From Pelotomaculum sp. (GTDB lineage: Bacteria; Bacillota; Desulfotomaculia; Desulfotomaculales; Pelotomaculaceae), in contig JALHFC010000054.1 of NCBI GenBank assembly GCA_022839445.1, positions 1 to 7,853 of the forward strand: a stretch of DNA of 7,853 nt, given 5' to 3'. A program made the position numbers and the translations under genes. Shown here in pieces: positions 1-6,126 of this stretch; the first letter of the stretch is position 1; each line of letters begins with the position of its first letter. The notes under the pieces are model-generated. The model saw only the letters and a list, made by a program, of their open reading frames with translations. It searched no databases and was not told the DNA's origin.

Positions 1-1442
1 CCGATCCCCAACCCGCCGGCCGGCGGCATGCCGTACTCTAAAGCGTTTATATAATCATCGTCCATCATGTGAGCTTCCTCATCCCCGGCACGCCGTTTTT
101 CGACTTGTTTTAAAAAACGTCCCTTCTGGTCAATGGGATCGTTTAATTCGGAAAAAGCGTTGGCCATCTCCCGCCCGCAAATAAACAGCTCAAAGCGATA
201 AGTCAAATCGGGGTTTTCGGTCATGCGTTTGGCCAACGGCGATATTTCTACCGGGTAATCTGTTACAAAGGTAGGCTGTATCAACCTAGGTTCAACCATC
301 TCTTCGAAAACCTTATGTAAAATATCACCCCAAGAATCACCCGGCTCCAGCTTGAGTTCGATGTTGGCCTGTTTTACGGCGCTTTGCGCTTCCCCAGCTG
401 TTTCAAAGGCTTTAAAATCCAGACCCGAATACCTTTTAACCGCTTCCAGGATAGGGATCCTTGTCCATCTCGGGGACAAGTTGATCTCTGCGTCCTGGTA
501 TTTTATTGCCGTGGTCCCAAGCGTCTCACAGGCAACGGATGAAATCAAATCTTCGGTTATATCCATCATATCGTTGTAATCGGCATAGGCTTGATATAGC
601 TCCAGCATCGTAAATTCCGGGTTATGCCTGGTGGAAATGCCTTCATTCCGGAAATTGCGGTTGATCTCGTAAACCTTTTCAAAACCGCCCACCAGCAGCC
701 TTTTTAAGTAGAGCTCAGGAGCAATCCTTAAAAACAAGTTCATGCTTAAGGCGTTGTGATAAGTCTTGAAAGGCCTGGCAGTGGCCCCCCCGGCGACAAC
801 TTGCATCATCGGTGTTTCCACTTCCAAAAAACCCTTGCGGTCCAAGAGTTGACGGAAAGAGCGTATAATCTTGCTCCTTTGTTCAAACACCACCCTCACT
901 TCCGGATTGACGATCAAGTCAACGTAGCGCTGGCGGTAGCGGAGTTCTACATCCTTTAGCCCGTGCCACTTTTCAGGTAGCGGGCGCAGCGATTTAGACA
1001 ACACCTTAAAGCCCTCAACTGAAACAGTTATTTCACCCATACGGGTTTTGAAAACTTTCCCCTGGAAACCGACAATATCGCCGATGTCTAGCTTGCCAAA
1101 AAGTTCATATGCTTGTGCCCCAACATCGTTTAACCTCACATATACCTGCACACTGGAGGCGCCGTCCTGAATGTGGGCAAAAGTCGCTTTGCCCATGCCC
1201 CGCTTGGACATAATCCTGCCGGCGACAACTACAGGCTTGTTCTCCAATTCCCCAAAGTTATTTATTATATCATAGGCCGTATGAGTGCGTTCAAACCGGC
1301 TTCCATACGGTTCCACACCCCTGTTGCGCATCTCCGCCAGTTTTTCCCGGCGCACTTGCATCATTTCATTTAAGTTATCATCAGGTCCGACCTTAGATAA
1401 ATCCACAGCCGCTATTTCACCTACATCCTTTTTCCGCCCCAA
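1..1442 (-). CDS. lysS: Lysyl-tRNA synthetase, class II (3' end cut by window edge)
   Basis: This enzyme charges tRNA-Lys with lysine using ATP in the cytoplasm. Translation by hand gives 480 intact codons without a frameshift. An N-terminal helix (RREKLAEMRNRGVEPYG, about residues 31-47) leads into the OB-fold anticodon-binding domain (about 70-150). Class II motif 1 follows (YRQRYVDLIVNP, 169-180), then motif 2 (NFRNEGISTRHNPEFTML, 263-280), a GREMANAFSELNDP segment, and the beginning of motif 3 (GMPPAGGLGI, 471-480), where the window ends. Family members are about 490-500 residues, so roughly 15-20 are missing. The frame opens at the greA stop codon and contains no early ATG. I chose TTG at 1442 because a GGGGG ribosome-binding stretch lies 8 nt upstream; an internal GTG or ATG would cut into the N-terminal extension. 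It lies 21 nt after greA, presumably in one operon. No T-box is visible upstream. Confidence 0.96.
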   Translation of the reverse strand, partial: MGRKKDVGEIAAVDLSKVGPDDNLNEMMQVRREKLAEMRNRGVEPYGSRFERTHTAYDIINNFGELENKPVVVAGRIMSKRGMGKATFAHIQDGASSVQVYVRLNDVGAQAYELFGKLDIGDIVGFQGKVFKTRMGEITVSVEGFKVLSKSLRPLPEKWHGLKDVELRYRQRYVDLIVNPEVRVVFEQRSKIIRSFRQLLDRKGFLEVETPMMQVVAGGATARPFKTYHNALSMNLFLRIAPELYLKRLLVGGFEKVYEINRNFRNEGISTRHNPEFTMLELYQAYADYNDMMDITEDLISSVACETLGTTAIKYQDAEINLSPRWTRIPILEAVKRYSGLDFKAFETAGEAQSAVKQANIELKLEPGDSWGDILHKVFEEMVEPRLIQPTFVTDYPVEISPLAKRMTENPDLTYRFELFICGREMANAFSELNDPIDQKGRFLKQVEKRRAGDEEAHMMDDDYINALEYGMPPAGGLGI

Positions 1443-1463
1443 TATAAATACCCCCGATCGCGC

Positions 1464-1940
1464 TTATCTCAAAATGTCCATGATTTGATACTTTAATTGT
1501 CCCGCCGGAACGGTAACTTCAACCACACTATCCTTGGCCTGCCCAAGAATGGCCTTGCCCACCGGGGACTCGTTGGATATTTTGTTTGCCCCCGGGTCAG
1601 CTTCAACCGAACCTACAATTGTATATTTTACCTCGCTACCGTCCTCCAGGTCTTTGAGCAAAACAGTTGAACCGATGGACACCACGCCTGTATCTATGTT
1701 TTCGTCATCGATGATTTTAGCGTAACGAAGCATTTTTTCCAAAGTCAGGATACGGCCTTCAATGAAAGCCTGTTCATTTTTGGCGTCTTCATATTCCGAA
1801 TTCTCGCTGATGTCACCAAATTCGATAGCCTGTTTAATTCGTTCAGCAACCTCCCGTCTCCTTACCGTCTTTAGTTGCTCCAGTTCATCCTCAATTTTCT
1901 TCAGGCCTTCTAAAGTTAAAATTATTTCTTTGCCTTTCAT
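1464..1940 (-). CDS. greA: Transcription elongation factor GreA
   Basis: GreA inserts its coiled coil into the secondary channel of RNA polymerase and stimulates cleavage of the backtracked transcript. The 158-residue length is the usual family size. Residues 1-75 form the antiparallel coiled-coil arm, and its tip GDISENSEYEDAKNEQ (42-57) carries the acidic pair D43 and E46, equivalent to D41/E44 of E. coli GreA. The C-terminal half is the FKBP-like domain with the typical ISNESPVGKAILG segment (121-133). The ATG start has AAGGAG 10 nt upstream. It is the first gene after a perfect consensus promoter at 2123-2151, behind a leader of about 175 nt, and is followed 21 nt later by lysS, a common greA-lysS pairing in Clostridia. 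Confidence 0.97.
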   Translation of the reverse strand: MKGKEIILTLEGLKKIEDELEQLKTVRRREVAERIKQAIEFGDISENSEYEDAKNEQAFIEGRILTLEKMLRYAKIIDDENIDTGVVSIGSTVLLKDLEDGSEVKYTIVGSVEADPGANKISNESPVGKAILGQAKDSVVEVTVPAGQLKYQIMDILR

Positions 1941-1990
1941 AAGTTACAATCTCCTTACTTTTAGGAAATAAGTATCACAAACAATATATG

Positions 1991-2005
1991 TTATAACCGT
2001 TTCAT
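1991..2005 (-). other. Four-codon leader mini-ORF (M-K-R-L) ahead of greA
   Basis: The greA leader holds ATG AAA CGG TTA TAA, preceded by AGGAGG at 2011-2016 with 5 nt spacing. This Shine-Dalgarno is better than greA's own. The mini-ORF ends 50 nt upstream of the greA ATG. What is seen is only the start-like signal and the short frame; translation or a regulatory role (for example ribosome parking or a leader-peptide switch) is inference. The signal could also be a remnant or chance. Confidence 0.3.
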
Positions 2006-2043
2006 TATTCCCTCCTAAGCAAAAAGGCCCTTACTACACTTAA

Positions 2044-2073
2044 AGCACTGCCGCTAATTGCCCTTGCAGTGCT
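2044..2073 (-). promoter_or_regulatory. Hairpin 2 in the greA-lysS leader
   Basis: AGCACTGC and GCAGTGCT form a perfect 8-bp stem around a 14-nt loop in the leader RNA. No U-tract follows directly, so it is not a plain terminator. Its 5' arm overlaps GCAAGGGC, which could instead pair imperfectly with GCCTTTTTGC just downstream (about 2021-2030), allowing two exclusive folds. That alternative is my inference from base pairing alone. Confidence 0.45.
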
Positions 2074-2077
2074 CGGA

Positions 2078-2107
2078 TAGCGTAACGGTGAAAATACCGT
2101 AACGCTA
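2078..2107. promoter_or_regulatory. Hairpin 1 at the 5' end of the greA leader; terminator-like on the + strand
   Basis: TAGCGTAACGGT and ACCGTAACGCTA pair over 12 positions with a single mismatch and a 6-nt loop. In the greA transcript the stem would begin about 10 nt after the predicted start, as a 5'-end hairpin. On the + strand it is followed by GTATTTTTCTT, which resembles an intrinsic terminator that would stop antisense transcription before it reaches the upstream gene. No + strand gene is seen that would need it, so the strand on which it acts is uncertain. Confidence 0.5.
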
Positions 2108-2122
2108 GTATTTTTCTTAAAC

Positions 2123-2151
2123 ATTATAAAAAGTCGGCCCTACTTTGTCAA
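2123..2151 (-). promoter_or_regulatory. Consensus sigma-A promoter for greA-lysS
   Basis: On the minus strand the -35 TTGACA (2146-2151) and -10 TATAAT (2123-2128) are both perfect, with an optimal 17-bp spacer. The predicted start is near 2116. The -35 begins 11 bp after the stop codon of the upstream reductase gene, so greA-lysS can be transcribed independently of it, and strongly. Confidence 0.9.
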
Positions 2152-2162
2152 GGTCATCCTGC

Positions 2163-3248
2163 CTACGTGGCCGGGACGCGCTGTCCTCTTCCGGAGCATA
2201 GCTTGATCTTTTCAATCTCCTGCTTTGTAATCGCCCTACCAAAACTGCGGAAACCGCCAAGCTTAAACCCGTGCTTTTTCGCTAGCGAAGCTATCTCTTC
2301 AACTTGCCCGATTGTTAGGTCTCTCCCCAGGGTATAGCTTTCGTAACGTTTTTCTAAAGCCAGGATCATTGTCTCCGCCATGCAAGCATAAGCAGTTTGG
2401 GGAGGGAAACCAAAATTTAGATTAAACTCTACATTTCCGGGAACTTCAACAACACCGCCCTCTATCACCAGCACGTCGTCCCGCAACTCGGCAACCCGCC
2501 TGGACACATCCCGGGGACGGGCAACATCACAAACCACGGCGCCTGTTTTTAGATCCTCAGGCTCAATCACGGTATCGACGGCGCTGGTTACCGTTATCAC
2601 AATATCTGCCGATCGCAAAGCCCTTTTGGCATTACTGGTAACCTTCACCGCCAGTCCCGTGTCGTACATTATTTTAGAGGCGAGCTCCTCTAATTTGCGC
2701 TCGTTGCGCGCCACCAGAGTCATGTTGCGCACTTCACCGGCCATGATCATGGCGCACACCCTTCCGATAGCGCCGGTCGCCCCTAAAATTACCACAGAAG
2801 ATTTTTTTAAATCATGCCCCATCTCGAGTGCCGCTTCCCTGGTCGCCTCAATAGCCGTCGCAACAGTATAACTGTTCCCGGTAGTGACCGGGATATTTAG
2901 ATTTTTAGCCACAGTTACTCCGGCATCACCGGCCACCTTAGTAAAAGCGCCCAAGCCAAGTATTTTGGCGCCCAGCTTTTCGGCCAGGCGGCCTCCCTGG
3001 ATTATCTTATTTAAAACAAAAGCCTGCGGCAAGCTCATTATTAACCTGGTCGTCAGGGGGCAGGCGATAAACCACCCTTCTACTCTTGCATAAGGAGAAC
3101 GTATCCCGGTAATAACCGACGCCTTCATCGCGGGGAGCATGGCAAATGCCCGCTCTGTCAGCAGGTCAGGGATGAATTTTGCAAACTTAAATTTCCTGGC
3201 GACATCCCCGGCATGCATGGGGTGAATCATAAAAGCAAAGCTTCGCAA
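2163..3248 (-). CDS. Acyl-ACP reductase-like (fatty aldehyde-forming) oxidoreductase, shikimate-dehydrogenase-like Rossmann fold
   Basis: By eye this aligns over most of its 361 residues with cyanobacterial long-chain acyl-ACP reductase (AAR, about 340 aa), which reduces acyl-ACP with NADPH to a fatty aldehyde. Shared landmarks are an N-terminal FAFMIHP segment, LGLGAFTKV (97-105), TGNSYTVAT (123-131), the nucleotide-binding loop GATGAIG (156-162), LVARN (178-182), GGVVE (264-268) and YACMAETM (287-294). Cys289 lies where AAR has its acyl-thioester cysteine, so the chemistry may be conserved. Automatic annotation often calls such proteins quinate/shikimate dehydrogenase, which fits less well. 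The start is TTG with GGGGG 7 nt upstream; the first ATG (codon 7) has no well-placed ribosome site. It lies 11 nt after the HTH regulator gene, so the two are probably co-transcribed. The tail after about residue 344 has no counterpart I recognise. The natural substrate and product are unknown. Confidence 0.8.
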   Translation of the reverse strand: MRSFAFMIHPMHAGDVARKFKFAKFIPDLLTERAFAMLPAMKASVITGIRSPYARVEGWFIACPLTTRLIMSLPQAFVLNKIIQGGRLAEKLGAKILGLGAFTKVAGDAGVTVAKNLNIPVTTGNSYTVATAIEATREAALEMGHDLKKSSVVILGATGAIGRVCAMIMAGEVRNMTLVARNERKLEELASKIMYDTGLAVKVTSNAKRALRSADIVITVTSAVDTVIEPEDLKTGAVVCDVARPRDVSRRVAELRDDVLVIEGGVVEVPGNVEFNLNFGFPPQTAYACMAETMILALEKRYESYTLGRDLTIGQVEEIASLAKKHGFKLGGFRSFGRAITKQEIEKIKLCSGRGQRVPAT

Positions 3249-3259
3249 GAAACTACCCC

Positions 3260-3784
3260 CTATCCTTTAATAGCCCTTACCAGCTGGATTATTTTTTCAA
3301 TTTCGACATGCTTGTCTTCCTGAATGGGCGACTCACCAATCTCAAACCCTACCACTTCTTTATCCAAAACCGCTTCAAAAATCTTTATCCGCTGGCTGGA
3401 TCCTATTATCAGTACTTTGTCAAAGGAGTGGGCCTTGGCTATAAGCTCCATGATGGAATTAAAAAGCTCAACACCACTTTTTTGCTTTATAAACTCCCAA
3501 CGTTCTACTTCACTCATCACAAAAATGAAATCGACACCTTCCTGTAGAAGGGCCTCTTGAAGCTCCTTTTTGTTTAGGATAGGAAACCCTACTACCGCCA
3601 ACCTGCGGCCCTTCCTTACTTCCCCTAAGTTTTCCAAACGGCAAACCAGGGTCCGGTCTATACTCAGCCTTTGCGCCACCTCTGTCTGGGAAAGCCCTTT
3701 GCGTCTCAGGCTTAAAATCTTACCCACGGCCTGGTCGATTTTGCGCTTGCTGACTATTTTTTCACCCAAACGAATCAGTTCCAT
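3260..3784 (-). CDS. HTH (XRE-like) transcriptional regulator with an unassigned C-terminal domain
   Basis: This 174-residue protein has a basic N-terminus and a clear helix-turn-helix at about residues 31-52 (LSQTEVAQRL then SIDRTLVCRLEN), the second helix being the likely DNA recognition helix. After a basic linker (VRKGRR, 56-61) comes a domain of about 110 residues with alternating hydrophobic strands and helices: RLAVVGFPI, a helix from KKELQEALL, VDFIFVMSE, and KVLIIGSS. It looks like a small alpha/beta fold; I cannot name the family or a ligand. ATG start with AGGGGCG 8 nt upstream. The gene follows a 141-nt gap after dusB that carries a candidate promoter and two palindromes, and it precedes the acyl-ACP-reductase-like gene by 11 nt. 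Control of its own operon is the simplest inference. Confidence 0.8.
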   Translation of the reverse strand: MELIRLGEKIVSKRKIDQAVGKILSLRRKGLSQTEVAQRLSIDRTLVCRLENLGEVRKGRRLAVVGFPILNKKELQEALLQEGVDFIFVMSEVERWEFIKQKSGVELFNSIMELIAKAHSFDKVLIIGSSQRIKIFEAVLDKEVVGFEIGESPIQEDKHVEIEKIIQLVRAIKG

Positions 3785-3853
3785 AAAAAACGCGCCCCTA
3801 TTCTTGCAACTTAAAAGCCTTCCTGATTTAATTTATCCTTAACCCCATCGTTT

Positions 3854-3875
3854 ATGTGCACATTTTTGTATACAA
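3854..3875. promoter_or_regulatory. Pair of 10-bp palindromes, candidate operator of the HTH-reductase operon
   Basis: ATGTGCACAT (3854-3863) and TTGTATACAA (3866-3875) are each perfect 10-bp palindromes, 2 bp apart, with centres 12 bp apart. Both contain TGT-N2-ACA. They lie just downstream of the candidate -10, over the presumed transcription start and early leader, where a bound repressor would block transcription. The protein encoded by the next gene (start at 3784) is the natural candidate. Binding is not shown. Confidence 0.5.
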
Positions 3876-3878
3876 CTT

Positions 3879-3887
3879 ATTTTATCA
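3879..3887 (-). promoter_or_regulatory. Candidate extended -10 promoter for the HTH-reductase operon
   Basis: The minus strand reads TGATAAAAT, an extended -10 (TG-N-TAAAAT, 5 of 6 to TATAAT) without a good -35 at 17 bp. A second option slightly upstream is TTGGAA, an 18-bp spacer, then TAAAAT. Either would start transcription at or before the paired palindromes at 3854-3875. The AT-richness of this region makes chance matches likely. Confidence 0.35.
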
Positions 3888-3925
3888 TAATTTTATTTAA
3901 AAAATAATCCCTATTCCAAGGTATT

Positions 3926-4888
3926 TTAAACTTCATGCAGCAGCCCGTTTAGAATATTTTTGATCTCTTCCACCGAATTTGCTTTATTAACATGCTCCCT
4001 CAGCCGGGCCGCCCCACGCAGGCCTTTCATATACCAGGCGGCATGTTTGCGTATTTCCCACACAGCTACTGTTTCGCCTTTAATTTTTATCAACAATTCA
4101 AAGTGTTTTAGGGCTTTCTTAACCCTCTCCTGGATGGTAGGACCGGGCAATAGTTCGCCGGTTTCCAGGTAACGCACGGTTTGCGACAAGACCCAGGGGT
4201 TCCCGAGAGCCGCCCGTCCAATCATGACGCCGTCACAACCGGTTTGCTCCATCATGGACAGGGCATCTTGGGGCGTCCGGATATCGCCGTTGCCGATTAC
4301 CGGGACATCCACCGCCCTTTTAACGGCGGCGATGATTTCCCAGTCGGCCTTACCGGCGTAAAACTGGGAGCGGGTACGCCCGTGCACCGTCACCGCCGCC
4401 GCCCCGGCATCCACCACTAAACGGGCTAACTCCACGGCATTTACAGAAGATTCATCCCAACCCTTGCGCATCTTAACAGTAACGGGCGCTTGCACCCTCT
4501 CCACCACTGCTTTAACTATTTCCACCGCCCGATCCGGTTCCTTCATCAGCGCCGAGCCCTCGCCATTCTTTACAATTTTTGGTGTTGGGCAACCCATGTT
4601 AATGTCTATTAACCAAGCGCCGCGGCTCTCCACAATTGCGGCGGCAGCGGCCATATATGCCGCGTTTGAACCAAATATCTGCATGCTGATCGGCCCGGTT
4701 TCTCCTGATATGTCAAGCAGGCCGCAGGTTTTGGGGTTTCCATATAAAAGAGCCTGGTCACTCACCATTTCGGTGCAGACCAGGCCGCAGCCGGTTTCCC
4801 TGGCAATAATCCGGAAAGCCCTGTCAGTGACGCCGGCCATTGGCGCCGCTATCACAGGGTTATCCAGCCGAACGGAGCCAATCTTCAA
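3926..4888 (-). CDS. dusB: tRNA-dihydrouridine synthase (DusB type)
   Basis: An FMN- and NADPH-dependent enzyme that reduces specific uridines of tRNA to dihydrouridine. The 320-residue length is typical. The N-terminal TIM barrel shows APMAGVTDRAFR (15-26, FMN loop), MQIFGSN (69-75), INMGCPTPK (96-104) with the catalytic acid Cys100, TVKMRKGW (137-144) with flavin-contacting Lys139, TVHGRTR (167-173), VIGNGDI (197-203) and DGVMIGRAALGNPW (219-232). The helical tRNA-binding domain follows, with EIRKHAAWYMKGL (278-290). The start is TTG at 4888, with AAAGGA about 10 nt upstream. It overlaps the coaX stop by 4 nt (TTGA), which points to translational coupling. The exact tRNA position modified cannot be told from sequence alone. 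Confidence 0.95.
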   Translation of the reverse strand: MKIGSVRLDNPVIAAPMAGVTDRAFRIIARETGCGLVCTEMVSDQALLYGNPKTCGLLDISGETGPISMQIFGSNAAYMAAAAAIVESRGAWLIDINMGCPTPKIVKNGEGSALMKEPDRAVEIVKAVVERVQAPVTVKMRKGWDESSVNAVELARLVVDAGAAAVTVHGRTRSQFYAGKADWEIIAAVKRAVDVPVIGNGDIRTPQDALSMMEQTGCDGVMIGRAALGNPWVLSQTVRYLETGELLPGPTIQERVKKALKHFELLIKIKGETVAVWEIRKHAAWYMKGLRGAARLREHVNKANSVEEIKNILNGLLHEV

Positions 4889-5655
4889 CGCTGTACATTC
4901 CTTTCATAAATTAACCTAAGCCCGTTTAGTGTCAAAAAGGGATCCACTTCATTTATTGCCGTGCTTTCCAAAGCAATCAGGCCTGCTACACCACCCGTGG
5001 CAATAACCTTAGTGTTTTCACCCAGTTCCTTTTTCATGCGCCTTACAATTTCATCCACTTGGCCGACAAAACCGTAAAAAATGCCGGATTGCATACTGCT
5101 TACAGTATTTCTTCCGATTACTGTGGGCGGCCGCACGATTTCTACCCTAGGCAACTTAGCCGCCCGGGTAAAAAGAGCTTCTGTGGCGATTCCGATACCG
5201 GGCGCTATGGCCCCGCCCAGGTATTCGCCCTTGGCGCTGATAGCGCAGAAGGTGGTGGCCGTCCCAAAATCAACGATAATCAGCGGTCCACCGTACTTTT
5301 CCATACCCGCCACGGCGTTAACAATCCGGTCGGCGCCAACTTCCCTGGGATTCTCATACTTTACCGGCAACCCTGTTTTTATCCCCGGTCCAACAATCAG
5401 TGGCGCCAGGTTAAAAAATTTCCGGCACATCCTTTCCAGGGTGTGCGTGAGTGGCGGTACCACGGTAGATATAACCACGGCTTTGATCGATTTCATTTCA
5501 ATGCCGTAGAAGGCAAACAGCTCTCTTAGCGTAATCCCGTACTCGTCCGAGGTACGGTGCCGGTTTGTTGACAGCCGCCAATTCGCCGCTAACTCGGCGC
5601 GATTGAAAACACCCAAAACAATATTCGTATTACCTACGTCAAAAACCAGGATCAT
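4885..5655 (-). CDS. coaX: Type III pantothenate kinase
   Basis: CoaX phosphorylates pantothenate with ATP, the first step of coenzyme A synthesis, and unlike type I kinases is not feedback-inhibited by CoA. The protein has 256 residues, the usual size. It shows the ASKHA-fold phosphate-1 motif FDVGNTN (5-11, with Asp6), the pantothenate-site motif EVGADRIVNAVAG (105-117, with the catalytic-base Asp109), IIVDFGTATTF (126-136, phosphate-2, with Asp129), LGGAIAPGI (146-154) and VIATGGVAGLI (217-227). ATG start; the only upstream ribosome site is a modest GGCGGG. Its TGA stop is shared with the TTG start of dusB in a TTGA overlap. A candidate promoter is at 5692-5720. Confidence 0.96.
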   Translation of the reverse strand: MILVFDVGNTNIVLGVFNRAELAANWRLSTNRHRTSDEYGITLRELFAFYGIEMKSIKAVVISTVVPPLTHTLERMCRKFFNLAPLIVGPGIKTGLPVKYENPREVGADRIVNAVAGMEKYGGPLIIVDFGTATTFCAISAKGEYLGGAIAPGIGIATEALFTRAAKLPRVEIVRPPTVIGRNTVSSMQSGIFYGFVGQVDEIVRRMKKELGENTKVIATGGVAGLIALESTAINEVDPFLTLNGLRLIYERNVQR

Positions 5656-5691
5656 GCCCGTTCCCGCCTTTACGGAGTATCATTCAAATGC

Positions 5692-5720
5692 ATTTTACCA
5701 GAGAGCTAAATCCCGCGCAA
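5692..5720 (-). promoter_or_regulatory. Candidate promoter for coaX-dusB
   Basis: In the 105-nt gap between comFB and coaX, the minus strand has an extended -10, TGGTAAAAT (hexamer at 5692-5697), 17 bp after a weak TTGCGC at 5715-5720. The -10 is 5 of 6 to consensus, the -35 only 3 of 6. The rest of the gap shows only a 5-bp ACCGG/CCGGT inverted repeat with a long loop, too weak to call a terminator. Confidence 0.35.
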
Positions 5721-5760
5721 TACAAACCGGCAAAGTAAAGGCGTGGCGAGCACCGGTAAA

Positions 5761-6039
5761 CTAGTCTTCCCTGGAATGGTGCGGGTTTTTTCTAACAATT
5801 TTTATAGCTTCGGTAAGCGCCCTGATTATATCCACCTTGCACTGGTTCCTTAAAACACTAGTCCTGTGCAAAACCTCCCCTTGCACCGTTACCACGTATT
5901 TCGTAGGAAGATTGTTAAGGGCTATGGCGCTCATATCAAGCCTGCACCTACGGCAATTACAAATAGTTTTGTCTGATTTGATTACTTCTTCGATAACTTG
6001 GCTAACTAGAACTTCCATAACATTTACAAGTTGAAACAT
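5761..6039 (-). CDS. comFB: ComFB-family late competence protein
   Basis: This 92-residue protein resembles B. subtilis ComFB (about 98 aa). Family landmarks are LVNVMEVLVSQVIEEV (4-19), the cysteine cluster CNCRRC (Cys27, Cys29, Cys32), ALNNLPTKYVV (40-50), and a C-terminal helix ending KNPHH (84-88), with a further Cys67. ComFB proteins form dimers and bind zinc through cysteines; homologues have more recently been reported as cyclic-dinucleotide receptors. Its cellular role here is unknown. No other competence genes are seen nearby, so this is a standalone copy between bioY and coaX. ATG start with AGGGGAG about 10 nt upstream; the same ribosome site precedes bioY. Codon 8 is also ATG but has no well-placed site. 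Confidence 0.88.
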   Translation of the reverse strand: MFQLVNVMEVLVSQVIEEVIKSDKTICNCRRCRLDMSAIALNNLPTKYVVTVQGEVLHRTSVLRNQCKVDIIRALTEAIKIVRKNPHHSRED

Positions 6040-6076
6040 AAAATGCCAACTCCCCTTTTATAGGTACTGCCAATTT

Positions 6077-6105
6077 ATTCTACATATCCTGCTAAACTCC
6101 TGCAA
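6077..6105 (-). promoter_or_regulatory. Candidate promoter for comFB
   Basis: In the 87-nt bioY-comFB gap, the minus strand has TTGCAG (6100-6105), a 17-bp spacer and TAGAAT (6077-6082, 5 of 6). The -35 is weak (3 of 6). No terminator is apparent after bioY, so comFB may also be read through from the biotin-controlled promoter. Confidence 0.3.
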
Positions 6106-6126
6106 AAACAAAGTTGCTTAAATGTT

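Noticed and set aside
1941..2122. T-box or lysine riboswitch ahead of greA-lysS
   Set aside because: No T-box sequence of the GGTGG-ACC type and no lysine riboswitch core is visible; the leader seems too short for either full structure.
3866..3875. TTGTAT within the palindrome read as a -35 box
   Set aside because: At 17 bp it would need AACGAT as -10 (3 of 6), and the -35 is itself only 3 of 6; the extended -10 at 3879-3887 is better.
3900..3925. Possible intrinsic terminator after dusB (minus strand ends in TTATTTTTT)
   Set aside because: Only about 3 bp of stem (CCT/AGG) precede the T-run, too weak to call; the T-run is also explained by the AT-rich promoter region.
4464..4919. A 151-codon + strand frame opposite dusB
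   Set aside because: It is antisense to conserved dusB motifs and its translation reads as low-complexity shadow sequence.
5059..5529. Two long + strand open frames (5059-5529 and 5081-5509) opposite coaX
   Set aside because: They lie antisense to a clearly conserved coaX with all its motifs. Their translations have no recognisable domain and no ribosome site was evident.
5705..5760. Possible terminator after comFB
   Set aside because: The inverted repeat ACCGG/CCGGT is only 5 bp with a loop of more than 20 nt and no clean T-tract.
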